The notes under the pieces: model-generated
What the model was told of the DNA's origin: nothing
Database searches by the model: none
The model's input: the letters and a program-made list of their open reading frames with translations, nothing else
DNA from: Paraglaciecola chathamensis S18K6
GTDB lineage: Bacteria > Pseudomonadota > Gammaproteobacteria > Enterobacterales > Alteromonadaceae
NCBI GenBank assembly: GCA_000314955.1
Contig: BAEM01000008.1
Span: forward strand, 1-64,000
Length of the DNA: 64,000 nt
Reading direction: 5' to 3'
Translations under genes and position numbers: made by a program
Part shown: in pieces, positions 47,265 through 56,766 of the stretch
Layout: every line of letters starts with the position of its first letter
Position numbering within the stretch: the stretch's first letter is position 1

Positions 47265-47723
47265 CTAGGGTTTACACTGACTTGATTTTTTTCTACTTAA
47301 GATTAATGCAATTACACTGAATGCTAAAACGCCTAGAGGTACCGGCTCAGGAACATCATGTGTTGTGACCGCCAAAATATTTATAGCGTTTCTACCTGAG
47401 AATACGATTGTTTGCCCTAGGCCATGGGTGAAACTAAATCCTTGCGGGTCTTGGATGACAATATTACGAGCAATGTCGTATTCGCCAAATGTAACTAGCG
47501 TAGTAAGATCAACTTTTAACGGCGGACCCCACAACCACAGAAATGCTGTCATCTCACCTACTTGTATTAAACCGTCATTATCTAAATCGCTTCCGGTAAA
47601 TATTCCAAAATCGTCATTTGCGTTGATGTGGTCAAATTCGACGGTGATTAAGTTTGCATTCGCGAAGCTGCTCATTAGCAATATGAAACAAAATAAACAT
47701 GGTTTTAGTAGAGGGTTTTTCAA
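47265..47723 (-). CDS. PEP-CTERM-type exported protein
   Basis: The 152-residue protein has a signal peptide (LFCFILLMSSFANA) and a C-terminal sorting tail: VPEPVPLGVLAFSVIALILSR, a Pro-Glu-Pro motif, a hydrophobic helix, then basic RKKSS. This is the PEP-CTERM arrangement recognised by exosortase-type systems. The central domain includes DLDNDGLIQVGE, an EF-hand-like calcium loop. It is probably extracellular or part of exopolymer. No exosortase gene is present in this window. Confidence 0.8.
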   Translation of the reverse strand: MKNPLLKPCLFCFILLMSSFANANLITVEFDHINANDDFGIFTGSDLDNDGLIQVGEMTAFLWLWGPPLKVDLTTLVTFGEYDIARNIVIQDPQGFSFTHGLGQTIVFSGRNAINILAVTTHDVPEPVPLGVLAFSVIALILSRKKSSQCKP

Positions 47724-48285
47724 TTGAAACTTCCTTTAGGGGTTATGTGGGCAGGTCGGCTGAATCCACTAAGCCCTAGCTATCTAAGCAATATTAAAGC
47801 CGTAATTTAATTCCTAATATTATCAATCGCTTAATCGAGTTCTTTTCTCTTTAAAAAGGGTTGTGCATAAAAACCTGACACATGAGTGGTCTGGTGTAAC
47901 TTATGACTTACATATTGGGAAGTAGTTAGGCGGCGAGCATTACACGGTCTATTGTTTATTCATACCACCAATAATGATGAAGGCGATGGACCAAAGGAGA
48001 CAGAGCGCAAAAGAACAGTAGGTTTTGGCGAACGGTCATAAATTGCTTAGTTTGGGTCTAGGACTTTTATTCAATTTTCGCTGATTCTAATTGTCTAGTG
48101 AAAGCTAATGGCTATGATAAACTCATTAGCTGATAGTCAATAGCTATCACCAGTCTCTCTTTATAACATTCTTTTTACACACTAAAATCGCGGCGATTTA
48201 TACTTTAGTCTAATTCACATGGCTTGCTGTCATTAAATGACGTTAGTGTGTAAGCAAGGTGTATCGTCTTAACGTGAGGTTTTAA

Positions 48286-48591
48286 ATGAAACGTATTTTG
48301 TTTGCTGTGGCTATTCCAGCGTTATTTTCGTCCTTCTCCGTACATGCGAATGCTACTGCAGTACCCAAAATCAAAGGTGCTGACAGACCGCCTTTTAAAC
48401 GGGAAATAAAAATGGAAGCAGATGATAAAAAAGGAGTGCAAAAAGATCAGAATGAGCAGGTAGTTATAAGAAAAGGTCGAACAGCCCTTAATAAAAAACC
48501 TCCTTTTACTCAACGTACCACGCACGCTCGGGTGCAACTGAGTGAAGAAACAAGCCGTAAGAGAGGCCCTCGTCCTCCTTTTAAGCGTTAA
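48286..48591 (+). CDS. Small secreted protein with repeated PPFKR motifs
   Basis: The 101-residue protein has a clear signal peptide (VAIPALFSSFSVHA) and a strong ribosome site (GAGG eight bases before the ATG). The mature part of about 80 residues is very basic and contains DRPPFKRE, KKPPFTQR and, at the very end, PRPPFKR. I do not recognise the family. The repeated motif could mark peptide units released by trypsin-like cleavage, or a short binding motif; this is a guess. A strong hairpin follows the stop. Confidence 0.6.
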   Translation: MKRILFAVAIPALFSSFSVHANATAVPKIKGADRPPFKREIKMEADDKKGVQKDQNEQVVIRKGRTALNKKPPFTQRTTHARVQLSEETSRKRGPRPPFKR

Positions 48592-48604
48592 TCTTCAAAC
48601 TGCG

Positions 48605-48635
48605 GGTTGGCTCCTGCAAAAGCGCAGAGCCAACC
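48605..48635 (+). terminator. Terminator-like hairpin
   Basis: GGTTGGCTC and GAGCCAACC form a 9-bp stem, with inner TGC/GCA pairs, followed by TATTTTA. It lies 14 bases after the small secreted protein. The rest of 48640-49079 shows no supported gene. Confidence 0.65.
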
Positions 48636-49079
48636 TATTTTACAGTCCGGAATGAGTTGACCACTACAACGTGAGGTAGTCCATCCCGGTTTTAGTTGCT
48701 CAGCTAAATGAACAAAACAGCGTTAAGGTCGCTTAACGCAGTCAATTTTACTTGTTCTGTAGCATCTTCAAAATAGATTGTGCGTGTTCATTCAAGCTGT
48801 TGAGTTTGCTAATAGTACTGGCAGGCTCTCAGGCGCAGCGTCACAGTGGCGAAAGAAGTTCACTGAACACGGTTAGGTCAACTACCCTAAGGCGCACAGA
48901 GCGCGTTAGTAAAATGATATAGCAGGCTGAAACCACATGAAATAGCAACGGGCACAATACCGATAAACAAAACAACTGTTAACCTCACGAACCCAGTCAA
49001 AACAATATGTCAGTTGTGACGGTGCGGCTTTGACAATGTCAGTGATATCATCAGCCACATTACAGGTTAAATACATAAA

Positions 49080-49111
49080 AGGCGCCTCGACTTTGCTTTT
49101 GGTTGGCGCCT
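49080..49111 (+). other. Leader hairpin upstream of the M24 peptidase
   Basis: AGGCGCC and GGCGCCT (7-bp perfect stem, 18-nt loop) lie just before the ribosome site AGGAG (49118-49122) and ATG (49128). It could be a leader attenuator, or a terminator for minus-strand transcription, since a T run follows on that strand. Confidence 0.4.
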
Positions 49112-49127
49112 CAAAATAGGAGAAAAT

Positions 49128-50393
49128 ATGGGGGCTCTTGAAGCCAGCACTGCAACCAGCACTGAGGCAGGCACCGGCATTGGTACGCAAACACCCGAGC
49201 AAGCATTGGCGACGCTTAGTGATATGACGCAACACCTTGTTCCTATCCAGGTAGAGGAACACTTAGCGCGTATTGCTAAAGCGCAAGCGTACATGCAAAG
49301 CCATAAAATCGACGCTATTTATCTAAATGCAGGCACAAACCTTACGTATTTTACAGGTATGAAATGGTATGCCAGTGAGCGCATGGTCGGGGCTATTTTA
49401 CCCGCAAAGGGAGATGTGCAATACATCGCGCCTCATTTTGAAATTGGCAGTCTAAACGGTTTTAAAGTCATCGATGGGCCGATACATGGGTGGCAGGAAC
49501 ATGAAAGCCCTTATTGCTTGTTTGTAGAGGTACTAGAAGGTTTAGGAATAGCGAAAACCGCCACGATTGGCATAGATGAAAGTGCGCAGTTTTTTATCTT
49601 CGACGGCATTAATAAAGCCCAAGAGGGCTTAACGCTTATCAATGCACAAGAAGTCACCGCCCATTGCAGAATGCATAAATCGGATAACGAACTGGCGTTA
49701 ATGCAAGGTGCCATGGATATGACGCTGGCTGTGCATCAAGCAACGGCAAGCATGCTGTACCCAGGTATAAGTACCACAGAGGTCGAGGCCTTTATTGAAC
49801 AAGCGCATCAAAAGGTGGGGGCGCCGGGCAATTATTTTTGTATTGTGCTCTTTGGGGTCGCCACGTCCTTCCCCCATGGTGTAAAGGATCCACAAACCCT
49901 TAATGAAGGGGATGTTGTGTTAATCGATACCGGCTGCAAAGTGCACGATTATATTTCTGACATTACCCGAACCTATGTATTTGGTCAGCCAACGAGTAGG
50001 CAACGACAGTTTTGGAATAATGAAAAAGCCGCCCAGTTGGCAGCCTTCAACGCTGCTAAACTAGGCGCGCCTTGCGAAGATGTTGATGCAGCGGCTCGTC
50101 AGTATTTGGCCTCCCAAGGATTAGGCCCAGCGTATCAAACACCGGGCTGCCCACATCGTACTGGTCATGGCATTGGTTTAGATATTCACGAATGGCCGTA
50201 TTTAGTTGGTGGTAACAAAACGCCGCTTGCTACTGGCATGTGCTTTAGTAATGAGCCTATGCTGGTGATACCCAATGAGTTCGGTATTCGTTTAGAAGAT
50301 CATTTTTATATGACTGACGACGGCCCCAGATGGTTTACCCAACCAAGCGAGAGCATTGATAACCCTTTTGGGCTAGCTGAAACGGTTACGTAA
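49128..50393 (+). CDS. M24 family metallopeptidase (Xaa-Pro dipeptidase/aminopeptidase-like)
   Basis: The 421-residue protein has an N-terminal creatinase-like domain (AKAQAYMQSHKIDAIYLNAGTNLTYFTG, about residues 48-75) and a pita-bread catalytic domain. The five metal ligands are visible: Asp in VLIDTGC and in SDITRTYVFG, His in HRTGHGIGLDIHE, Glu in SNEPML, and Glu in IRLEDHF. It should cleave X-Pro or related peptide bonds in the cytoplasm. The start has an unusual Ala/Thr/Glu-rich tail of about 30 residues. AGGAG precedes the ATG. Confidence 0.88.
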   Translation: MGALEASTATSTEAGTGIGTQTPEQALATLSDMTQHLVPIQVEEHLARIAKAQAYMQSHKIDAIYLNAGTNLTYFTGMKWYASERMVGAILPAKGDVQYIAPHFEIGSLNGFKVIDGPIHGWQEHESPYCLFVEVLEGLGIAKTATIGIDESAQFFIFDGINKAQEGLTLINAQEVTAHCRMHKSDNELALMQGAMDMTLAVHQATASMLYPGISTTEVEAFIEQAHQKVGAPGNYFCIVLFGVATSFPHGVKDPQTLNEGDVVLIDTGCKVHDYISDITRTYVFGQPTSRQRQFWNNEKAAQLAAFNAAKLGAPCEDVDAAARQYLASQGLGPAYQTPGCPHRTGHGIGLDIHEWPYLVGGNKTPLATGMCFSNEPMLVIPNEFGIRLEDHFYMTDDGPRWFTQPSESIDNPFGLAETVT

Positions 50394-50445
50394 AAAACTG
50401 GTGAGTTTAGCTAAGCGACACTCTGACTCAGTCATAGTTAATAAC

Positions 50446-50481
50446 AAAAAGCTCGCAAACCGAAAGTCTGCGAGCTTTTTT
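50446..50481. terminator. Bidirectional rho-independent terminator
   Basis: AAAAAGCTCGCA and TGCGAGCTTTTTT form a GC-rich stem with A and T runs, serving both the M24 gene (+) and the receptor at the end of the Zur-box operon (-). Confidence 0.9.
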
Positions 50482-50513
50482 AAACTCAATTGCTAGAGGT
50501 CTTAGCGTACCAG

Positions 50514-52637
50514 TTAAAACTGGTACGATGCCGATACTCTAAAGCTGCGCGGTGTACCTGGTTGTACCCAAGCATCTGCGAATGAGTTGGTGTAATAATC
50601 TTTATCAAACAAATTATCGACTTCTGCCCTAAGCGCTACGGACTCGGTTAGGTCATACGCTACGAATGCTCGGGCAATGGTATAGCTAGGTAAGGTGAAA
50701 TCAGTGCCAAAGTAGCCATTTCGTTTATCCACATACACTAAGCCACCACCGACTTCTAATTCATTGCCATCTAACTCAAGCAACTTAACCAGTTGCAGGC
50801 TAAGTTGTTGCTCAGGCACATTGAGCAGGTCTGTTCCGGCTTCAATCGTGTAACCAAAATTGCCATCAAAAAACGAATTTTTCGTTTTCGCATCCACATA
50901 CGCATAAGATGCCCAAAGGGTTAGTCCATCGGCAATTTCGCCATTGATGTCAATTTCAACACCTTGACTCTCGGCCTCGCCAATGGCGGCGTAAGTAAAA
51001 CTAGTTGGGTCGTCAACTACCAGAAGGTTATCTTGCTCAACGTTGAATATGGCGATTGTGCCGAACAACCCTTCGTCGTTCAAAGTGAACTTAATGCCAA
51101 TCTCGGCTGAGGTTGATTGGTTTGGTTCAAAGCCATCACCGTTGCTGTCTGTACCTGACAATGGACGGAAGTTTTCACCATAAGCCGCATACACCGAAAG
51201 CACGTCAGATGCTTCATACACAACACCAAACTGCGGGCTGACCCGTGATTCTTTTTGCTTTGACTTGCTATCAGATAAACGGTTATCCATGGTTTGCTGA
51301 TAGTCATCAAAACGAGCACCGATACGCACATCAAGCTTGTCGGTTATGCTAATTTGGTCTTGTATAAACACGCCAAGAGACTCTTGTGTTTCAAGGCGGT
51401 CGATTTGAGTAGAGAAGTCATTCGCTAGATCATCAGCGTCACTGTAAACGGGATTATATATGTTGATGTACTGCTCCGTGGTGCGGTCGCGCAGCGCAAA
51501 TTGGTCATTATCAAACTTGTCTGAATCGACCCCGAGGATGAGGCGATGTTCAATACCTGCTACCACTAGGCTGCCGGAAAGCTCAGCACGAAATACTTGA
51601 TACTCGGCATCATATTCGCGGTAACGACGAAAACGATTTACTTCATCATCAACAACGCCTGCAAAACCCGTTTCGGTCGCGAAGCCTTCTAGCGAAGTAT
51701 CTCGGTAGTTAGCGCCTAGCAAAAGACTCCAGTTATCATCAAAATCATGGTGAAATTCTACTTGGTGACCCAACGCATCAGTTTCGATTGGGCCATCGGC
51801 TGGCTCGCCCAGAAAGCGACTTTGTGGGATGACCCCAAGTTTGTTGTCTATCGCTAATACACCTCGGTCGAAAGGCACTTCTTGATGAGCATATTCTAAT
51901 TCGTAAACTAAGGTGCTTTGATCGTCAATCTCCCATGCGATAGAAGGGCTAAAGCCTTCTTTTTTGCTTTTAACAGTGTCACGAAAGCTGCCAGCATCTT
52001 CATAAAAACCCACAAAGCGCACTGCTACATCGTCGGATAACGGAGTGGTGTAATCCAAATCAGCTCGGTATGTATCATAGCTTCCTGCGGATATTTTTAT
52101 TTCGCCCTGGGTGTCAAATGTTGGGCGTTTGGTTACTAGGTTTACCGTGCCGCCAGGTTCACCGCGACCAAATAATGCAGCACGTGGGCCTTTTAACACT
52201 TCAACAGATTCGATACCCGATAGGTCACGAGAGCCGCCAAAACCTCTACCCGCATTGAAACCATTCACCAAGTAGTTACTCGGTAGGTTTTCATCGCCTA
52301 CAAAGCCACGTAGTGAAAAGCTGTTCCAAAGGCCGCCAAAGTTATTCTGACGGGAAACAGAGGCAGATAAATCTAGTGCTTGGTTTAAGTCAATCGCCCC
52401 TGCATTTGCTAATGCTTCAGAATTTATTCTTAACTCTGATTGAGGAGTCTCTAAAGGACTAAAGTTGCCTTGATACGCTTGTCGTGACCCTACAATGCTT
52501 AAGGTTTCGATAGTACTGTCTTGGTCGACATTTTGTGATGCACTTTGTTCATCTTCTGCGATAGCTTGTTGTATAAACAAGCTAGCTAAGCAAGCACTGA
52601 GATAGGTGAGCTTTAGCCCTTGTGTACCAGAGTTCAT
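50514..52637 (-). CDS. TonB-dependent receptor in a Zur-box operon (metallophore or zinc receptor candidate)
   Basis: The 707-residue siderophore-type receptor has a signal peptide (LASLFIQQAIAE), TonB box region IETLSIVGSRQ, a plug with FSLRGFVGDENLPSNYLVNG and EVLKGPRAALFGRGEPGGTVNLV, and a barrel ending FRVSASYQF. It is the last gene of a four-gene minus-strand unit (ATPase, permease, permease, receptor), 27 bp after the second permease. Because the unit starts under two Zur-like boxes, its ligand is more likely a zinc complex than a ferric siderophore, although the plug looks like that of a ferric-siderophore receptor. Confidence 0.88.
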   Translation of the reverse strand: MNSGTQGLKLTYLSACLASLFIQQAIAEDEQSASQNVDQDSTIETLSIVGSRQAYQGNFSPLETPQSELRINSEALANAGAIDLNQALDLSASVSRQNNFGGLWNSFSLRGFVGDENLPSNYLVNGFNAGRGFGGSRDLSGIESVEVLKGPRAALFGRGEPGGTVNLVTKRPTFDTQGEIKISAGSYDTYRADLDYTTPLSDDVAVRFVGFYEDAGSFRDTVKSKKEGFSPSIAWEIDDQSTLVYELEYAHQEVPFDRGVLAIDNKLGVIPQSRFLGEPADGPIETDALGHQVEFHHDFDDNWSLLLGANYRDTSLEGFATETGFAGVVDDEVNRFRRYREYDAEYQVFRAELSGSLVVAGIEHRLILGVDSDKFDNDQFALRDRTTEQYINIYNPVYSDADDLANDFSTQIDRLETQESLGVFIQDQISITDKLDVRIGARFDDYQQTMDNRLSDSKSKQKESRVSPQFGVVYEASDVLSVYAAYGENFRPLSGTDSNGDGFEPNQSTSAEIGIKFTLNDEGLFGTIAIFNVEQDNLLVVDDPTSFTYAAIGEAESQGVEIDINGEIADGLTLWASYAYVDAKTKNSFFDGNFGYTIEAGTDLLNVPEQQLSLQLVKLLELDGNELEVGGGLVYVDKRNGYFGTDFTLPSYTIARAFVAYDLTESVALRAEVDNLFDKDYYTNSFADAWVQPGTPRSFRVSASYQF

Positions 52638-52663
52638 GGTGAAACCTTTTTGAAAGTTGTGTG

Positions 52664-53974
52664 TTATTTATTGGTCGTTTGAGCGCTATCTGTATCGCTT
52701 ACGCCGTGTTGTTTATTAATGAACTTGTCAAAACTAGGCAAGTTAGCCAGATTCCCTTTGTCGAATTCGCCTTGTGCAAATAAGAAAGGGTAGTAATACA
52801 GGCGCAACGTTTTATGGAAGGCTCGTACTTGCTGCTCGTACTTATGCGCGGCCACGGCGTCTGTTTCAGCGAGGCGAGTTAACACCCGTTGCAGTAACAG
52901 AGGCGGAGAGAGCAAAGAAGCGTACCCAGCTAATTCATATTTTTTCTGGGATGCAGCACGATATTCTTGAGAGATAGGAGCCGCAATTTGGTCTCCGACC
53001 TGTTGAAAGGCGTAGTACCACTTCCACTCAAACATGCTTTGCATGGCGACATGGTCTTTCCATTCAGGGTAGGTTGCAGTGAAGGCGTCCATCGTGGCTT
53101 CTTTCGGGAGATCCCAGGCGTCGTTCACGGCTTCTCGCTGGGTTAGCATGATGTCGCCCCCCTTAGGAGAGTGAACAAATTTGTTGATCGCTAAGTCACC
53201 TAAAATAGGCGTAATAAAGGCGAACAATACCCATATTCCTATTAACCCAGAGGCGACTTTAGGGCCGCTGTTTGCGTTCTTGCCCCAGTAAACGCTTAAT
53301 ATTGCCCAAAATGCTAAGTACATGAAGCAGCATAAAGAGACTAGCCCTACAGCCACCAGTGACGTACCACTGACCCACGCGCCCACATAAAATGGCAGCA
53401 TTAAGCACAGGAAAAGCGAGATGAAACGTATTGCGCCTCTTGCTCCCCACAAAGCCCAAGGGGATTTAGCCGTGGTGACTAATAAGTCGTGCCTGCCACT
53501 ACTGCGCTCGTTAGCGAATAAATCATGAAACAATAGGATGACAATAAGTGGTGAGAGCGCACTTATCACAAACAGAAAATCGATTTTTCCTGCTTGGGTA
53601 AGCTCTGCATTTTGGGTATCGCTTTCGTAAATTTGCCCTTCGATAGCGAGCATTTTAATGCGGTGCTTCCACGGGTAAATATCGCGCTCACCCAACGCCG
53701 CAAAGGCTAAATCTGACGGTGGTGAATAAGTAAGATGGAAGGTGTAATAGGCTAACATTCCGATTTCGTCTTGCTTATTTTGCGTGTCAGTGCGATCGGC
53801 TACATCAGCTGCTTTTAAGCGTTCAATGGTTTGCTGTTGTTGCGCAACCTCATTCAAGCCACTTTGTACTGAAAAACCAGATATTAAGATAGCGCAGCCT
53901 AGCAACACTAAAAGATACTTCTGGCGCAACATAAATCGCCATTCGCGGCTAAGTTGTTTAAACATATAACTCAT
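52664..53974 (-). CDS. ABC-2 type permease with DUF3526-like region (second permease)
   Basis: The 436-residue protein has a first membrane helix near residues 20-38 (KYLLVLLGCAILISGFSV), a periplasmic region of about 100 residues, then about five helices (LSPLIVILLFHDLFANERSSGRHDLL, LFLCLMLPFYVGAW and so on). The NERSSGRHDLL loop after helix 2 is typical of ABC-2/NosY-like permeases. A soluble C-terminal extension of about 150 residues follows. Its start overlaps the first permease stop by four bases. It should pair with the permease at 53971-55434 and the ATPase. Confidence 0.8.
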   Translation of the reverse strand: MSYMFKQLSREWRFMLRQKYLLVLLGCAILISGFSVQSGLNEVAQQQQTIERLKAADVADRTDTQNKQDEIGMLAYYTFHLTYSPPSDLAFAALGERDIYPWKHRIKMLAIEGQIYESDTQNAELTQAGKIDFLFVISALSPLIVILLFHDLFANERSSGRHDLLVTTAKSPWALWGARGAIRFISLFLCLMLPFYVGAWVSGTSLVAVGLVSLCCFMYLAFWAILSVYWGKNANSGPKVASGLIGIWVLFAFITPILGDLAINKFVHSPKGGDIMLTQREAVNDAWDLPKEATMDAFTATYPEWKDHVAMQSMFEWKWYYAFQQVGDQIAAPISQEYRAASQKKYELAGYASLLSPPLLLQRVLTRLAETDAVAAHKYEQQVRAFHKTLRLYYYPFLFAQGEFDKGNLANLPSFDKFINKQHGVSDTDSAQTTNK

Positions 53975-55434
53975 ACTAAGCGTTTCCCTACCAATCGAAT
54001 GACAATGATTAGCGCTGCTATCCAGGCTAACAGCTGTAAAAATGCAGGAGCACCGCGCTGCAATCGAAGGCTGGGCGTATCAACAGCAAACGAAAAATCA
54101 TCTAATACTTGCCAGTTTTGCGCATTTACCCGGGCTTTTTGCCCAGAGTCAGTGTCCTTGTTTCGATTCATATCAACTTGGTAGCTGAGCTGCTCCACAT
54201 GAGCCTTGTTTAGTCCTTGCACGAAATCGAATCTCAGCTCTTCAGCTTCACGTAGGAATTTATGGTGGGTCTCTATGCTTGTGCCGGCTGTGAGCATTGA
54301 TAAAGAGCGAATGGCTACCATCGGCGATAACCAACCGAAGTCTCTCGATACGTCCGTTTGGGCTAGCTCGGTTTGCATGCGCTTTTCGGCAAACTCATTT
54401 AACACTTGGGTTAACTTTGCTTCCGATGTCATGGCTATCACACCTCGATAATTGACAGGAAGCTGATCAATTGAGTCCACGTTATATTTTTCTAATAAAG
54501 ACGCTTTTATTTGGGCAAATGCTGGGTCGTTCGCATTGTGGCCATCACCTAATTTTCTCATTTCGGCGGCAACCGCAAAATCTGTTTCTAACTTACCTGC
54601 AGCAGGAACTGTGGTTATTGCTGTAGAGCTAGCGACTCTTGGCATGACCACACAGAGCAATATCCAAGTAAGTGCCAGCGCGGTAAAGCTTTCGCTGTTT
54701 TTGGAAAGTGCGCTAGAGCACAGTAATACCAACAAAGCCCAGACTGTCAGATACAGGGCATAACCCAAAACAAAGCCAACAATAGCCGTGATACTTTCAC
54801 CTTCATGCAGGCTAAAAAGCGCCGAGATGGCTACAGGCACTAAAATGAGGCCGATGACTGACATTAAGGCCAAGCCTTTGCCTGCAATTAGGGTGAAACC
54901 AGACGTGCCTTGAGATAGTAAATAGGTGAGTGTTTGGGATTCGCGCTCACGACTGACCGAGCTGTAGCCAATAAGAATGAGAAGCAGCGGAGCTAATGTT
55001 TGCAGGATAAAAGCCGGCGTTAGGCTACCAAGTTGAGTTAACGCTGTACCTTGTTTTTGGTCAGCGAACATCGCACTGTTTTGCCTATGTCCTTCTAGAA
55101 ATATGGAATTTCCAGTGTAGGCATCAACGCCGGGATCTAACACACTGAGTGGCGATGGGGCTCTAAATGCATAATGCCCATAGTGCACCATTCTATGGGG
55201 GTGCCTGTCCGGTTGGTCTGCAAAGGTCTGCTCTGCGTCCTCTTGCAGCGCGTGACGGGTATGGCTTAGTTCCATTGTATTGATGGCGGTTACCACCACA
55301 GAAGACAATGTAAGGATCAAGCCAATTGCCAACACTGATATTGCTAATTTAGAGCGCAGCCAATACCGCCATTCGTCTTTGGCGACAACCATCATTTTTG
55401 CAAAACGTGCTGTTGAAGATGAATGCTCGCTCAC
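53971..55434 (-). CDS. ABC-2 type permease with DUF3526-like region (first permease)
   Basis: The 487-residue protein has an N-terminal helix (LAISVLAIGLILTLSSVVV), a periplasmic segment of about 100 residues, then LAPLLLILIGYSSVSRERESQTLTYLLSQG, the helix-2/loop motif shared with NosY and ABC-2 permeases. Further helices follow, with another large extracytoplasmic region and a final helix (FLQLLAWIAALIIVIRLVG). It overlaps the ATPase gene and the next permease by four bases at each end, so the three are translated together. NosFY-like systems assemble or export cofactors; the cargo here is unknown. Confidence 0.8.
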   Translation of the reverse strand: MSEHSSSTARFAKMMVVAKDEWRYWLRSKLAISVLAIGLILTLSSVVVTAINTMELSHTRHALQEDAEQTFADQPDRHPHRMVHYGHYAFRAPSPLSVLDPGVDAYTGNSIFLEGHRQNSAMFADQKQGTALTQLGSLTPAFILQTLAPLLLILIGYSSVSRERESQTLTYLLSQGTSGFTLIAGKGLALMSVIGLILVPVAISALFSLHEGESITAIVGFVLGYALYLTVWALLVLLCSSALSKNSESFTALALTWILLCVVMPRVASSTAITTVPAAGKLETDFAVAAEMRKLGDGHNANDPAFAQIKASLLEKYNVDSIDQLPVNYRGVIAMTSEAKLTQVLNEFAEKRMQTELAQTDVSRDFGWLSPMVAIRSLSMLTAGTSIETHHKFLREAEELRFDFVQGLNKAHVEQLSYQVDMNRNKDTDSGQKARVNAQNWQVLDDFSFAVDTPSLRLQRGAPAFLQLLAWIAALIIVIRLVGKRLV

Positions 55435-56168
55435 GCTGCGCCTCGTTGGGCAAATGCCGCGTGTACTTGTTCGGTTTCAATTTGTCCGTTTTGCGGGGCT
55501 GAAAATTCGCCCACAAGCTCGCCATCACGCAATAAGCCAATACGATCTGCTACTTGGCAGGCACCATATACGTCATGGGTCACCATTAATATGGTAGCGC
55601 CGCCAGATGCAAGCTCTCGAACGAGTTGGTTAAATTCATCGATAGCCACAGGGTCGAGGCCCGAGGTGGGTTCGTCTAACAAAAATATGGGTGCTTCGCG
55701 CAGCAAGGCTAACGCTATTGCGGTTTTTTGGCGCATGCCCTTTGAATAAGTTTGCATGTGGCGATCCCGCGCGTTACGTTGCAAAGCAACACGATCAAAC
55801 GCTTGGTCAATCTCGTCATCTGATTTTTGTATATCAGCTAAAGACAAGAAATATTTGACGTTTTCTCTGGCCGTTAGATGAGTATATAAGGTTGCGGATT
55901 CTGGCAAGTAGGCGGTTTTTTCGCGTACATGATTGAGTGCATTGATAACCTCTTTACCATCAACTTTCACCGAGCCACTGCTTGGGGCGTTAAACCCTAA
56001 AAGGGTCTTCAGTGTGGTTGATTTACCCGCCCCATTGCCACCGAGCAAAGCGTATATTTCACCCGCTTCAACGCGGAAATTGAGACTCTTCAAAATGGAA
56101 TTATTTTTAATATTGACGCAAAGCGAATTTGCCTCAATGACGGCCGTAGCCTGCACTATTTCTATCAC
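55431..56168 (-). CDS. ABC transporter ATP-binding protein (NosF-like)
   Basis: The 245-residue ATPase has Walker A GGNGAGKST (about residues 36-44), Q-loop region TAYLPES, signature YSKGMRQKTAIA (about 131), Walker B IFLLDEPTSGLD (about 152-163) and switch His in MVTHDVYGA. It energises the two adjacent permeases from the cytoplasmic side. Start is GTG at 56168. Its promoter region contains two Zur-like boxes, the nearer overlapping a TATAAT. It is the first gene of the operon. Confidence 0.9.
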   Translation of the reverse strand: MIEIVQATAVIEANSLCVNIKNNSILKSLNFRVEAGEIYALLGGNGAGKSTTLKTLLGFNAPSSGSVKVDGKEVINALNHVREKTAYLPESATLYTHLTARENVKYFLSLADIQKSDDEIDQAFDRVALQRNARDRHMQTYSKGMRQKTAIALALLREAPIFLLDEPTSGLDPVAIDEFNQLVRELASGGATILMVTHDVYGACQVADRIGLLRDGELVGEFSAPQNGQIETEQVHAAFAQRGAA

Positions 56169-56182
56169 GTGAAACTCACATC

Positions 56183-56195
56183 GTTATATTATAAC
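56183..56195. promoter_or_regulatory. Zur box 1
   Basis: GTTATATTATAAC is a perfect 13-bp palindrome and fits the gammaproteobacterial Zur core GTTATANTATAAC exactly. It lies 15 bp upstream of the ATPase start and includes a TATAAT -10 on the minus strand. Confidence 0.72.
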
Positions 56196-56209
56196 ATAAT
56201 TTAAGATAT

Positions 56210-56222
56210 GTTATAATGTAAC
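56210..56222. promoter_or_regulatory. Zur box 2
   Basis: GTTATAATGTAAC, one mismatch from the same core, is centred 27 bp from box 1. The two sites together form a larger dyad (16 of 17 pairs), suggesting cooperative repressor binding. Confidence 0.65.
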
Positions 56223-56517
56223 GGTAATGGTTTGCAACTAACAAATGAGAACAACTTAACAAAACATAACTATTCGATTAGTAACCGGTGCTATTTCGGT
56301 TTTAACCACTGTGATGTTAGGGCAAGGCGTGTTGTACTCTAAAAGAAAGATATCGAGACACCCATGATAAAAATAGGAAGATATCAAGACATCCATTATA
56401 AAAATGGTTAATTTTCATCCCTCAACTACACTTGATGCGTGTTTCATTTTATTGAGTCGACTGTTTATGCCTCAGTCACGAAAAAGCCAAATCAGCTTAG
56501 TCGATACGCCTTATTTT

Positions 56518-56591
56518 ATTCACAACATCCATGTCGTTCACTTCTTCGAAGCCAGCTAAAGCTGTTCAAATTATATTCCCGATAAATTTGT
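56518..56591 (+). repeat. REP-like insertion 1 in the RAYT gene
   Basis: About 74 bp between DTPYF and HCVSRC codons, with GCCAGCTAAAGCTGTT at 56551-56566 and an end reading GATAAATTTG. It introduces an in-frame TAA. Confidence 0.72.
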
Positions 56592-56766
56592 CACTGTGTG
56601 TCCCGTTGTGTACGCCAGTCTTTCTTATGCGGTACAAACACGCTGACAGGGCAAAGCTACGAGCATCGTCGTGGCTGGGTAGAAGCGCGTTTGTTGTTTT
56701 TATCTACTGTGCTCGCTATCGATAGCGCGGCTACCGCATTTGTGCTTATGCAGTAATGAGTAATCA

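Noticed and set aside
48906-49262. 118-codon minus-strand frame overlapping the M24 start
   Set aside because: Composition is not protein-like and the frame is antisense to a clear M24 gene with a good ribosome site.
50514-52637. Fur control of the receptor operon
   Set aside because: The upstream palindromes fit the Zur core (GTTATANTATAAC) and not the Fur GATAAT repeats, in contrast with the Fur box at 43795.
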